From Lachnospiraceae bacterium (lineage in GTDB: Bacteria > Bacillota > Clostridia > Lachnospirales > Lachnospiraceae): 7,362 nucleotides of DNA. Below, piece after piece: positions 1-6,688 of the stretch; positions within the stretch are counted from its first letter, which is position 1; every line of letters starts with the position of its first letter. The position numbers and the translations under genes are program-made. The notes beneath the pieces were generated by a model. That model worked only from the letters and a program-made list of their open reading frames with translations. It made no database searches and was not told the origin of the DNA. The DNA lies in assembly GCA_017477805.1 (NCBI GenBank), contig JAFUUM010000037.1, positions 1 through 7,362 on the forward strand. Direction: 5' to 3'.

Positions 1-43
1 CAAGAGATGGAGACTTGTTGAGATCTTAGAGAGAGCAAAATAA
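1..43 (+). CDS. rpsQ: 30S ribosomal protein S17, C-terminal end only (partial)
   Basis: The first complete codon begins at base 2, and the frame reads KRWRLVEILERAK followed by TAA at 41-43. This matches the usual C-terminus of bacterial S17, which has a 'TKRWRLVEI' type ending. S17 is a primary 16S rRNA-binding protein of the small subunit. The gene sits directly before rplN, which is its normal place in the S10-spc cluster. Only 13 residues are visible, so the call rests on this short match plus gene order; the rest lies upstream of the window. Confidence 0.85.
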   Translation, partial: KRWRLVEILERAK

Positions 44-74
44 GTTTATTCGAGTATTCGAAAGGAGATTTATC

Positions 75-443
75 ATGGTTCAGCAGGAAACCAGATTGAA
101 GGTCGCTGATAACACCGGTGCCAAAGAACTCCTTTGCATCAGAGTTATGGGCGGATCTACAAGAAGATATGCCAATATCGGCGATATCATCGTTGCCTCT
201 GTTAAAGATGCAACACCCGGCGGTGTTGTAAAGAAGGGTGACGTTGTTAAGGCTGTTGTGGTACGTTCCGTAAAGGGCGCTCGTCGTAAAGACGGTTCTT
301 ACATCCGTTTCGATGAGAACGCAGCCGTGATCATCAAAGATGACAAGACTCCGAGAGGAACCCGTATCTTTGGGCCCGTTGCAAGAGAGCTTCGTGAGAA
401 ACAGTTCATGAAGATCATATCCCTTGCTCCGGAAGTATTATAG
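75..443 (+). CDS. rplN: 50S ribosomal protein L14
   Basis: The product is 122 aa, the standard length for bacterial L14. L14 binds 23S rRNA on the subunit interface and contributes to intersubunit bridges with 16S rRNA. The N-terminus (MVQQETRLKVADNTGAKELL) is canonical. The L14 signature covers roughly residues 60-87 (AVVVRS...KDGSYIRFDENAAVII), and the C-terminal part carries the usual RGTRIFGPVARELR segment at about 94-107. The start is fixed by an AAAGGAGA ribosome binding site at 61-68. The TAG stop at 441-443 overlaps the Shine-Dalgarno sequence of rplX, which suggests coupled translation. This is the first gene of the classical spc operon. Confidence 0.98.
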   Translation: MVQQETRLKVADNTGAKELLCIRVMGGSTRRYANIGDIIVASVKDATPGGVVKKGDVVKAVVVRSVKGARRKDGSYIRFDENAAVIIKDDKTPRGTRIFGPVARELREKQFMKIISLAPEVL

Positions 444-454
444 GAGGTAGCAGG

Positions 455-802
455 ATGGCATCAAGTAAGATCAAAAAAGGTGATACCGTTCGCGTAATCG
501 CAGGTAAAGCCAAAAACAACGAAGGCAAAGTAATTGCCGTTGATCATAAGAACAACAAGGTAACCGTTGAGGGTCTTAACATGGTAACCAAGCATACCAA
601 ACCCTCCTCAGCAAACCCTCAGGGCGGCATCATCCAGGTGGAAGCTCCTATGGATCTTTCCAACGTGATGTATGTTCACAAGGGAAAAGCCACCAGAGTA
701 GGCTTCAAGATGGACGGCACCAAGAAAGTTCGTTATGCAAAGTCTACCGGCGACGTGATCGACGTGGTCGTAGACAAGAAGAAGACTGGAAAGGAGGCTT
801 AA
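455..802 (+). CDS. rplX: 50S ribosomal protein L24
   Basis: The product is 115 aa. L24 is an early assembly protein that binds the 5' region of 23S rRNA and lies near the exit of the peptide tunnel. A KOW motif is clear at about residues 7-34 (KKGDTVRVIAGKAKNNEGKV and onward), followed by the conserved NMVTKHTKPS and GGIIQVEAP segments. It is slightly longer than the usual 101-105 aa because of a charged tail (DVVVDKKKTGKEA) after the VRYAKSTG region. The SD AGGAGG at 442-447 supports the ATG at 455. The coding end contains the SD of rplE, only four bases separate the two genes, and translational coupling is likely. Confidence 0.97.
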   Translation: MASSKIKKGDTVRVIAGKAKNNEGKVIAVDHKNNKVTVEGLNMVTKHTKPSSANPQGGIIQVEAPMDLSNVMYVHKGKATRVGFKMDGTKKVRYAKSTGDVIDVVVDKKKTGKEA

Positions 803-806
803 GCTG

Positions 807-1346
807 GTGAGCAGACTGAAAGAGCAGTATCAGAATGAGATCGTAGACGCTATGACCAAGAAATTTAGTTATAAGAACGTTATGGAAGTTCCCAAGCTCG
901 ACAAGATCGTTGTTAACATGGCGATCGGCGAAGCTAAGGAAAATCCCAAGGTACTTGAGACCGCTGCTGCGGAGCTTGAGACCATTACCGGCCAGCATGC
1001 AGTGCTGACAAAGGCGAAGAAATCTATCGCTAACTTCAAGATCAGAGAAGGACAGGCTATCGGCTGCAAGGTTACCCTTCGCGGCGAGAAGATGTATGAA
1101 TTCCTGGATCGTCTTGTTAATCTGGCTTTGCCCCGTGTGCGTGATTTCCGCGGTGTAAACCCCAATGGTTTCGACGGAAGAGGTAACTACTCTCTGGGTA
1201 TCAAAGAGCAGATCATCTTCCCTGAGATCGAATTCGATAAGATTGACAAGGTTCGCGGCATGGACGTAATCATGGTTACGACCGCTAAGACAGATGAGGA
1301 AGCAAGAGAGCTTCTCAGACTGTTCAACATGCCCTTTGCAAAATAA
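807..1346 (+). CDS. rplE: 50S ribosomal protein L5 (GTG start)
   Basis: The product is 179 aa, the standard length for bacterial L5. L5 binds 5S rRNA and helps form the central protuberance, where it contacts P-site tRNA and S13. The family signature lies at about residues 57-73 (LETITGQHAVLTKAKKS). It is followed by NFKIREGQAIGCKVTLRG and by the conserved PRVRDFRG and YSLGIKEQIIFPEIE segments. The start is GTG at 807, placed nine bases after the AAGGAGG at 791-797, which lies inside the end of rplX. No upstream ATG fits, and MSRLKEQYQNEI is a normal L5 N-terminus. Confidence 0.97.
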   Translation: MSRLKEQYQNEIVDAMTKKFSYKNVMEVPKLDKIVVNMAIGEAKENPKVLETAAAELETITGQHAVLTKAKKSIANFKIREGQAIGCKVTLRGEKMYEFLDRLVNLALPRVRDFRGVNPNGFDGRGNYSLGIKEQIIFPEIEFDKIDKVRGMDVIMVTTAKTDEEARELLRLFNMPFAK

Positions 1347-1360
1347 CAGGAGGAAAATTC

Positions 1361-1546
1361 ATGGCTAAGACTTCTATGAAGATCAAACAGCAGCGTAAAC
1401 CTAAGTTCTCCACCAGAGCTTACACACGTTGCAAGATTTGTGGACGTCCACATTCAGTACTGAAGAAATACGGAATTTGCAGAATTTGCTTCCGTGAACT
1501 CGCATACAAGGGAGAGATCCCCGGTGTGAAGAAAGCAAGCTGGTAA
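1361..1546 (+). CDS. rpsN: 30S ribosomal protein S14, zinc-binding (type Z)
   Basis: The product is 61 aa, the short zinc-dependent form of S14 that is typical of Firmicutes. S14 joins the small subunit head late in assembly, next to S3 and S10. Two CxxC pairs are visible at C24/C27 (CKIC) and C40/C43 (CRIC), forming the zinc knuckle. The ending GEIPGVKKASW is canonical. An AGGAGG at 1348-1353 places the ATG at 1361. The zinc-free long form, if this organism has one, would be encoded elsewhere. Confidence 0.97.
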   Translation: MAKTSMKIKQQRKPKFSTRAYTRCKICGRPHSVLKKYGICRICFRELAYKGEIPGVKKASW

Positions 1547-1561
1547 GGAGGAAAGAGCGTT

Positions 1562-1963
1562 ATGACAACAAGTGATCCTATTGCAGATATGCTTACAAGA
1601 ATCCGTAACGCAAATACTGCAAAACATGATACAGTAGATATCCCTTCATCTAAGATGAAACTGGCGATCGCTCAGATCCTTCTTGATGAGGGCTTCATCA
1701 AAAAATTCGATCTTGTAGACAACGGAAACTTTAAAGATATCCGTATCACCTTAAAGTATGGTGCCGACAAGAACGAAAAGATCATTTCCGGACTGAAGAA
1801 GATTTCCAAACCCGGTCTGAGAGTATATGCCGGTAAGGAGAACCTGCCTAAGGTACTTGGCGGTCTCGGAATTGCCATCATCTCCACCAATCAGGGTGTT
1901 ATCACCGATAAGAAAGCTCGTGAGCTTGGTGTTGGCGGCGAAGTAATGGCGTTTGTTTGGTAA
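1562..1963 (+). CDS. rpsH: 30S ribosomal protein S8
   Basis: The product is 133 aa, normal for S8, which binds the central domain of 16S rRNA. In E. coli S8 is the translational repressor of the spc operon; whether that holds here cannot be judged from this sequence. The N-terminus TSDPIADMLTRIRNA is canonical. The C-terminal RNA-binding signature lies at about residues 101-119 (GLGIAIISTNQGVITDKKA), followed by the GGEVMAFVW end. The SD AAGGAGG at 1545-1551 overlaps the rpsN stop codon and lies ten bases before the ATG. Confidence 0.98.
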   Translation: MTTSDPIADMLTRIRNANTAKHDTVDIPSSKMKLAIAQILLDEGFIKKFDLVDNGNFKDIRITLKYGADKNEKIISGLKKISKPGLRVYAGKENLPKVLGGLGIAIISTNQGVITDKKARELGVGGEVMAFVW

Positions 1964-1997
1964 TTGACGACACGATATTAAGTAAGGAGGTACGGGC

Positions 1998-2540
1998 ATG
2001 TCACGTATAGGAAGAATGCCAATCGCAATCCCCGCAGGTGTTACTGTGGAAGTTGCAGAAAATAATCAGGTGACTGTAAAAGGGCCTAAGGGAACCCTGA
2101 CCAGAGTTTTACCCTCTGAGATGGAGATCAAGGTAGAAGGCGCAGAGGTTACCGTAAGCAGACCCAACGATTTAAAGAAAATGAAATCTCTTCATGGTCT
2201 GACCAGAACACTGATCCACAACATGGTAGTTGGTGTTACTGACGGCTATGAGAAGAAGCTTGAGATCAACGGCGTTGGTTACAAAGCAGCCAAGGCCGGC
2301 AAGAATTTGACTTTATCTTTAGGTTATTCTCACCCCGTTGAGATGACTGATCCCGAAGGGATCGAGACCGTTCTGGAAGGTCAGAATATCATTATCGTAA
2401 AGGGTATTGATAAAGAAAAAGTTGGTCAGTTTGCAGCTGAGATCAGAGATAAGAGAAGACCTGAGCCTTATAAGGGCAAGGGTATCAAGTATGCTGACGA
2501 AACCATCAGACGTAAAGTCGGTAAGACCGGTAAGAAGTAA
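1998..2540 (+). CDS. rplF: 50S ribosomal protein L6
   Basis: The product is 180 aa, the normal length. L6 binds 23S rRNA near the sarcin-ricin loop, close to the factor-binding site, and consists of two similar alpha/beta domains. The N-terminus MSRIGRMPIAIPAGV is canonical. The second domain starts near residue 83 (GYEKKLEINGVGYKA), and the L6 signature PEPYKGKGIKY is at residues 155-165. A strong AAGGAGGT at 1984-1991 sits six bases before the ATG. The 34-base gap to rpsH is one of the larger gaps within this run; I see no convincing promoter in it. Confidence 0.98.
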   Translation: MSRIGRMPIAIPAGVTVEVAENNQVTVKGPKGTLTRVLPSEMEIKVEGAEVTVSRPNDLKKMKSLHGLTRTLIHNMVVGVTDGYEKKLEINGVGYKAAKAGKNLTLSLGYSHPVEMTDPEGIETVLEGQNIIIVKGIDKEKVGQFAAEIRDKRRPEPYKGKGIKYADETIRRKVGKTGKK

Positions 2541-2557
2541 GATAAGGAGAGTGTAAA

Positions 2558-2926
2558 ATGGTTAGTAAAGTATCTAGACAGGAAGTTCGTGCTAAAAAGC
2601 ACTACAGAATGCGCAACCGTTTGAACGGTACTGCCGAGAGACCTCGTCTGTGCGTATTCAGAAGCAATAATCATATGTATGCTCAAATTATCGACGATAC
2701 CGTTGGCAAGACCCTGGTAAGCGCTTCCACCAATGAGCAGGAAGTAAAGTCCAAGGTTGAGAAGACCAACAACGTTGAAGCAGCAGCATACCTTGGCAGT
2801 GTGATCGGTAAGAGAGCAGTTGAAAAGGGTATCAAGGAAGTTATCTTTGATCGCGGCGGCTTTATATACCAGGGTAAGATCGCAGCACTTGCAGACGCAG
2901 CCAGAGAAGCTGGCTTGACATTCTAA
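2558..2926 (+). CDS. rplR: 50S ribosomal protein L18
   Basis: The product is 122 aa, the usual size. L18 binds 5S rRNA and, with L5, fixes it into the central protuberance. The basic N-terminal tail (residues 1-30, ending GTAERPRLCVFRSN) and the conserved C-terminal block FDRGGFIYQGKIAALADAAR (about 97-116) identify it. The SD AAGGAGA at 2544-2550 lies seven bases before the ATG. It is 17 bases after rplF and 18 bases before rpsE, the usual order. Confidence 0.98.
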   Translation: MVSKVSRQEVRAKKHYRMRNRLNGTAERPRLCVFRSNNHMYAQIIDDTVGKTLVSASTNEQEVKSKVEKTNNVEAAAYLGSVIGKRAVEKGIKEVIFDRGGFIYQGKIAALADAAREAGLTF

Positions 2927-2944
2927 GGAAGGGAGAAACATCGC

Positions 2945-3454
2945 ATGAAACATTCATTGGTCGATACAAGCAATATGGAACTGACTGAGAAAGTCGTTAC
3001 CATTAAGCGAGTTACCAAAGTAGTAAAGGGCGGCCGTAATATGCGTTTCACCGCTTTAGTAGTTGTCGGTGACAGCAATGGACACGTTGGCGCAGGTCTT
3101 GGAAAGGCAACCGAAATTCCCGAAGCTATCCGTAAGGGTAAAGAGGATGCCATCAAGCACCTTGTAAGCGTTGCAATGGATGAAAACGCAAGTATTACCC
3201 ACGACTATATCGGAAACTTCGGTTCTGCTTCCGTTCTCTTAAAGAGAGCTCCCGAAGGTACCGGTATCATCGCAGGTGGTCCCGCTCGTATCGTTTGTGA
3301 ACTTGCAGGCATCAAGAATATCCGTACCAAGTCTCTTGGTTCCAACAACAAGCAGAACGTAGTTCTGGCGGCAATCAACGGCCTGAGCCAGTTAAAGACT
3401 CCTGAGGAAGTAGCCGCAAACCGTGGAAAATCTGTTGAAGAAGTGACAGCTTAA
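2945..3454 (+). CDS. rpsE: 30S ribosomal protein S5
   Basis: The product is 169 aa, a typical length. S5 sits on the solvent side of the small subunit, contacts S4 and S8, and affects decoding accuracy; spectinomycin-resistance changes in other bacteria map to its N-terminal loop. The double-stranded-RNA-binding-like S5 signature spans about residues 29-61 (GGRNMRFTALVVVGDSNGHV and onward). The C-terminal domain follows with GTGIIAGGPARIVCELAGI. The start at 2945 is preferred over the internal ATG at 2975, because an AAGGAAGGGAGA tract (2925-2936) stands at the right distance and residues 1-11 resemble other S5 N-termini. Confidence 0.97.
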   Translation: MKHSLVDTSNMELTEKVVTIKRVTKVVKGGRNMRFTALVVVGDSNGHVGAGLGKATEIPEAIRKGKEDAIKHLVSVAMDENASITHDYIGNFGSASVLLKRAPEGTGIIAGGPARIVCELAGIKNIRTKSLGSNNKQNVVLAAINGLSQLKTPEEVAANRGKSVEEVTA

Positions 3455-3485
3455 GCCCGGGCGTTTCACTTGAAAGGAGAGTAAA

Positions 3486-3674
3486 ATGGCAGCAAACAAG
3501 ACAATCAAAGTTACCTTAGTAAAATCTCCCATCGGTGCGATCCCCAAGCAGAGAGCAACCGTTGAAGCTATGGGTCTTACCAAGCTTCACAAGACGGTTG
3601 AACTGCCTGACAACGAGGCCACCAGAGGAATGATCTTCAAGGTACAGCATTTAGTAAAAGTAGAAGAGAACTAA
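3486..3674 (+). CDS. rpmD: 50S ribosomal protein L30
   Basis: The product is 62 aa, normal for bacterial L30, a small peripheral 23S rRNA-binding protein. It shows the expected pattern: a first strand IKVTLVKSPIG, a helix with the KQRATVEAMGLTKLHKTVE core, the conserved PDNEATRGMI segment and the HLVKVEE end. An AAAGGAGA at 3473-3480 places the ATG at 3486. It lies between rpsE and rplO, as in most bacteria that keep this gene. Confidence 0.97.
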   Translation: MAANKTIKVTLVKSPIGAIPKQRATVEAMGLTKLHKTVELPDNEATRGMIFKVQHLVKVEEN

Positions 3675-3686
3675 GGAGGCAAGGCT

Positions 3687-4127
3687 ATGGAATTATCAAA
3701 TTTAAGACCTGCTGAGGGCTCCCAGCATAGCGATAACTTCAGAAGAGGCCGTGGCCACGGTTCAGGCAACGGCAAGACCGCTGGTAAGGGTCACAAGGGC
3801 CAGAAGGCTCGTTCCGGTGCACCCAGACCCGGTTTTGAAGGTGGTCAGATGCCCATTTATCGTCGTCTGCCCAAGAGAGGCTTCAAGAACAGAAATGCTA
3901 AAGAGATCATCAGCATCAACGTTAGCATGCTGGAGAAGTTTGAAAACGGTGAGACAGTAGATGTTAAGACCCTGTTAGAGAAGGGTATCATCAGCAAGGC
4001 TGGTGACGGCGTTAAGATCCTCGGAAACGGAGAACTTACCAAGAAACTCAATGTGAAGGTTGCCGCATACAGCGCATCCGCAAAGGAAAAGATTGAGGCT
4101 GTTGGTGGAACTGCTGAGGTGATCTAA
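3687..4127 (+). CDS. rplO: 50S ribosomal protein L15
   Basis: The product is 146 aa, the standard size. L15 is a late-assembly protein of the large subunit with a long glycine- and arginine-rich N-terminal extension that penetrates 23S rRNA. That extension is clear here (GRGHGSGNGKTAGKGHKGQK at 21-40, then PRPGFEGGQMPIYRRLPKRG). The L15 signature lies at about 109-141 (VKILGNGELTKKLNVKV and onward). AAGGAGG at 3673-3679 overlaps the rpmD stop codon. The TAA stop shares its last A with the secY ATG, so the two are likely translationally coupled. Confidence 0.98.
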   Translation: MELSNLRPAEGSQHSDNFRRGRGHGSGNGKTAGKGHKGQKARSGAPRPGFEGGQMPIYRRLPKRGFKNRNAKEIISINVSMLEKFENGETVDVKTLLEKGIISKAGDGVKILGNGELTKKLNVKVAAYSASAKEKIEAVGGTAEVI

Positions 4128-5443
4128 TGCTGACAACACTGAAGAATGCACTTAAAGTAAAAGAGATCAGACAGAGGATTCTGTTTACGATTATGATGCT
4201 GGTAGTGATCCGTATCGCTTCCCAGCTCCCGGTTCCGGGTACTGACAGGAACTATTTTGCTGATTGGTTCGCAGCACAGACCGGTGACGCATTTAACTTT
4301 TTTGATGCATTTACCGGTGGTTCCTTCCTCAATATGTCTATCATTGCCCTGAACATCACACCGTACATCACATCCTCCATCATCATCCAGCTGCTTACCA
4401 TTGCTATTCCCAAGCTGGAAGAGATGCAGAGAGACGGTGAAGAGGGTCGTAAAAAACTGGTCGCTATTACCAGATATGTGACAATTGCCCTTTCCATTTT
4501 GGAAGCTTCGGCCATGGCCATCGGCTTTGGCCGCCAGGGGCTTTTGGAAAACTACAATGCCTTTAACGTGATCACGGTTATCGTAGCCCTGACTGCAGGT
4601 TCTGCTTTCCTGATGTGGGTTGGTGAGCGGATCACTGAAAAAGGTATCGGAAATGGTATCTCCATCGTCCTGACGATCAATATCATTTCCAGACTGCCTC
4701 AGGAGCTCAATGCCCTGTTCAAGCAGTTCGTGTTCAGCAGAAATGTTGCTGCAGGCGTTGTTGCCGCAGTACTGATCGTGGCTATCATCCTTGCGATGAT
4801 CGTTCTCGTTATCCTGCTGAATGCAGCGATCCGTAAGATCCCTGTGCAGTACGCTAAGAAAGTACAGGGCAGAAAGATGATGGGCGGATCTTCCCAGAAT
4901 ATTCCCTTAAAGGTGAATACTTCCGGCGTTATCCCCGTTATCTTCGCTTCCTCTATCATGCAGTTCCCTGTTATCATCTGCGCTCTCATCGGTGTGGATG
5001 GCGGAACCAGCATCGGAGGACACATTTTAAAAATGCTCAGTTCCAATAACTGGTGCAAACCCAGCACACCTGTTTATTCCATCGGTCTGCTGATCTATGT
5101 TCTGCTTGTGATCTTCTTTGCATATTTCTATACTTCCATTACTTTCAATCCATTGGAAGTTGCAGAGAACATGAAGAAGCAGGGCGGCTTCATCCCCGGT
5201 ATCAGACCGGGTAAGCCCACCAGTGATTATCTGACCAGAGTACTGAACTACATCGTATTCATCGGAGCGGTTGGCCTGTCTATCGTATGTGTCATCCCCT
5301 TCATCTTCAGCGGTGTGTTCGGCGCAAGCGTATCCTTCGGCGGTACCAGCCTGATCATTATCGTCAGCGTTATCATCGATACCCTGAAGCAGATCGAGAG
5401 TAAGATGCTGGTTAGAAACTACAAGGGATTTTTGAACGATTGA
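4127..5443 (+). CDS. secY: Preprotein translocase subunit SecY
   Basis: The product is 438 aa, close to the usual length. SecY forms the protein-conducting channel in the cytoplasmic membrane with SecE and SecG and is driven by SecA or the ribosome. About ten hydrophobic segments can be seen, near residues 18-36, 68-93, 113-135, 146-166, 174-192, 208-232, 265-290, 316-338, 369-394 and 398-419. Signature 1 is at 64-88 (GGSFLNMSIIALNITPY and onward) and follows the plug region. Signature 2 is at 164-181 (WVGERITEKGIGNGISIV). The cytosolic loop with GFIPGIRPGKPT (354-365) holds the arginine (R360) conserved for SecA or ribosome interaction. The start overlaps the rplO stop by one base (TAATG), with a modest SD (GAGGTGA, 4116-4122). 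Confidence 0.98.
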   Translation: MLTTLKNALKVKEIRQRILFTIMMLVVIRIASQLPVPGTDRNYFADWFAAQTGDAFNFFDAFTGGSFLNMSIIALNITPYITSSIIIQLLTIAIPKLEEMQRDGEEGRKKLVAITRYVTIALSILEASAMAIGFGRQGLLENYNAFNVITVIVALTAGSAFLMWVGERITEKGIGNGISIVLTINIISRLPQELNALFKQFVFSRNVAAGVVAAVLIVAIILAMIVLVILLNAAIRKIPVQYAKKVQGRKMMGGSSQNIPLKVNTSGVIPVIFASSIMQFPVIICALIGVDGGTSIGGHILKMLSSNNWCKPSTPVYSIGLLIYVLLVIFFAYFYTSITFNPLEVAENMKKQGGFIPGIRPGKPTSDYLTRVLNYIVFIGAVGLSIVCVIPFIFSGVFGASVSFGGTSLIIIVSVIIDTLKQIESKMLVRNYKGFLND

Positions 5444-5467
5444 TCCCGAGTTGGAATTTAAAAAGGC

Positions 5468-5494
5468 GGGGTGGGGCGGTTTTCGCCCCATCCC
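5468..5494 (+). terminator. GC-rich hairpin between secY and adk (terminator, attenuator or processing stem)
   Basis: The arm GGGGTGGGGCG (5468-5478) pairs with CGCCCCATCCC (5484-5494) around a five-base loop (GTTTT). This gives an 11-bp stem with a single G-T wobble. It lies 24 bases after the secY stop and 34 bases before the adk start. On the + strand the stem is followed by TTAACCTATTT rather than a clean T run, so full termination is doubtful. On the minus strand the stem is followed by GCCTTTTTAAATT, a better T run, but no minus-strand gene is seen. It may lower read-through into adk or protect the upstream mRNA from exonucleases. Confidence 0.6.
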
Positions 5495-5528
5495 TTAACC
5501 TATTTAATGCGGGGAGGACAAAATTCTT

Positions 5529-6170
5529 ATGAAGATCATTATGTTGGGGGCACCCGGAGCGGGTAAAGGAACACAGGCGAAGATGATCGCCGAGAAGTTC
5601 GCTATTCCTCACATCAGCACCGGAGATATTTTCCGTGCGAACATCAAGAACAATACACCTCTGGGCCAGGAAGCCAAAAAGTACATGGACGAAGGCAAAC
5701 TGGTACCCGATGAATTGACTGTCAAGATCCTGCTTGACAGAGTCGCTCAGGATGATTGCAAAAACGGTTACGTTTTGGACGGTTTCCCCAGAACCATTCC
5801 CCAGGCGGAAGTTCTGGATCAGGAACTGACAAAGTTAAACGATCAGATCGATTACGCCATTGACGTGGACGTTCCCGATGAGAACATCGTAAAGAGAATG
5901 TCCGGAAGAAGAGCCTGCTTAACATGCGGAGCTACTTATCATATAGAACATATCCCGCCCAAGCAGGAAGGTATCTGTGACAAGTGCGGCAGCGAGCTGG
6001 TTCAGAGAGATGATGATAAAGAAGAGACAGTCCTTAACAGACTGAAAGTTTATCATGATCAGACTCAGCCACTGATCGATTACTATACAAAGAAGAACAT
6101 CTTAAAGACCGTTGACGGTACCGTGGATATGAAAGACGTATTCGCAGCCATCACCGCCATTCTGGAATAA
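5529..6170 (+). CDS. adk: Adenylate kinase, zinc-lid type
   Basis: The product is 213 aa and catalyses ATP + AMP = 2 ADP in the cytoplasm. The P-loop GAPGAGKGT is at residues 7-15. The AMP-binding segment ISTGDIFRANI is at 29-39, and the signature LDGFPRTIPQAE (83-94) contains the conserved DGFPR. The lid carries four cysteines, C130 and C133 (CLTC), C150 and C153 (CDKC), which marks the long zinc-binding form common in Gram-positive bacteria. The basic residues RMSGRR (123-128) precede the lid, and LNRLKVYHDQTQPLIDYY lies near the C-terminus. The start is set by the canonical N-terminus MKIIMLGAPG and a GGGAGGA ribosome binding site at 5512-5518. The next gene is not map. Confidence 0.98.
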   Translation: MKIIMLGAPGAGKGTQAKMIAEKFAIPHISTGDIFRANIKNNTPLGQEAKKYMDEGKLVPDELTVKILLDRVAQDDCKNGYVLDGFPRTIPQAEVLDQELTKLNDQIDYAIDVDVPDENIVKRMSGRRACLTCGATYHIEHIPPKQEGICDKCGSELVQRDDDKEETVLNRLKVYHDQTQPLIDYYTKKNILKTVDGTVDMKDVFAAITAILE

Positions 6171-6184
6171 GATCGCAGGTCTTT

Positions 6185-6451
6185 ATGATGAGAGAAACAA
6201 ATGTTGGTTACCTTGCCAGATCGCTGGCCGGTCACGACAAGGGAAAGGTTTACATGATCATCCGCGAGGATGACAAACACGTATATCTGGCAGACGGAAA
6301 GCTACATACCATTGCAAAGCCCAAGAAAAAGAACCCTCGTCACCTGCAGCTCATCAAAAAATATGAGAAGCCGGAACTGACAGAGAAACTTTTAAAAGAG
6401 GAAGCAACCGATCTGCAGATCATACAGGAGGTTAAGAATGTCGAAAGCTGA
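6185..6451 (+). CDS. Small KOW-domain, L14e/L27e-like putative RNA-binding protein
   Basis: The product is 88 aa. The N-terminal third (NVGYLARSLAGHDKGKVYMI, residues 6-25) has the KOW-type pattern seen in small bacterial proteins related to archaeal/eukaryotic L14e (COG2163-like), followed by YLADGKLHTIAKPKKKN with a basic stretch at 45-53. The rest is charged and probably helical. Comparable genes stand just before infA in other Firmicutes (B. subtilis ybzG lies between map and infA, from memory). RNA or ribosome binding is inferred; the exact role is unknown. The start is uncertain: ATG codons at 6185 and 6188 are adjacent and the SD (AGGT, 6177-6180) is weak, with slightly better spacing to 6188. 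The end overlaps infA by 14 bases. Confidence 0.88.
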   Translation: MMRETNVGYLARSLAGHDKGKVYMIIREDDKHVYLADGKLHTIAKPKKKNPRHLQLIKKYEKPELTEKLLKEEATDLQIIQEVKNVES

Positions 6452-6656
6452 CGTTATTGAAATCGAAGGAACGGTAGTTGAAAAACTGCCCAACACCATG
6501 TTCACCGTGGAACTGGAAAACGGACACCAGGTTCTGGCTCATGTCAGCGGTAAGCTGCGTCAGAATTTCATTCGTATCCTTCCCGGTGACAAAGTTACAT
6601 TGGAGCTGTCTCCTTACGATCTGAGCAAAGGCCGGATCATTTGGAGAGATAAATAA
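6438..6656 (+). CDS. infA: Translation initiation factor IF-1
   Basis: The product is 72 aa, the standard length. IF-1 binds the A site of the small subunit with IF-2 and IF-3 during initiation. The whole protein is a single S1-like OB fold: MSKADVIEIEGTVVEKLPN, then FTVELENGHQVLAHVSGKLRQ, then IRILPGDKVTLELSPYDLSKG. All of these blocks are typical of Gram-positive IF-1. AGGAGG at 6426-6431 lies six bases before the ATG and inside the preceding gene. The 14-base overlap with that gene implies translational coupling. Confidence 0.98.
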   Translation: MSKADVIEIEGTVVEKLPNTMFTVELENGHQVLAHVSGKLRQNFIRILPGDKVTLELSPYDLSKGRIIWRDK

Positions 6657-6659
6657 AGC

Positions 6660-6688
6660 TTGCATTACACGTTCTTTTGTGATACAAT
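6660..6688 (+). promoter_or_regulatory. Candidate internal sigma-A promoter upstream of rpmJ
   Basis: A -10 box TACAAT (6683-6688, five of six matches to consensus) is preceded by an extended TGA (6680-6682). Seventeen bases separate it from a weak -35, TTGCAT (6660-6665, matching in TTG). Transcription would start near 6695, leaving a short leader before the rpmJ SD at 6707-6715. This would allow rpmJ, and possibly the alpha operon (rpsM onward), to be transcribed apart from the long upstream operon. The call is sequence pattern only. Confidence 0.5.

Noticed and set aside
1964..1997. TTGACG in the rpsH-rplF gap as a -35 box
   Set aside because: No -10-like sequence stands at 16-18 bases; that position is occupied by the rplF ribosome binding site.
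3751..3960. Plus-strand 69-codon frame inside rplO
   Set aside because: It is an alternate frame of the Gly/Arg-rich N-terminal part of L15, with no homology that I can see.
744..5491. Open frames on the minus strand, for example 2468-2953 (161 codons), 5027-5491 (154 codons) and 4699-5067 (122 codons)
   Set aside because: They lie antisense to well-supported ribosomal protein and secY genes, have no recognisable domains, and are shadows of the coding frame on the other strand.
5432..5508. Promoter for adk, using TTGAAC at the secY end or TTTAAT at 5503-5508 as boxes
   Set aside because: Neither box has a plausible partner at correct spacing, so no promoter is called in this gap.
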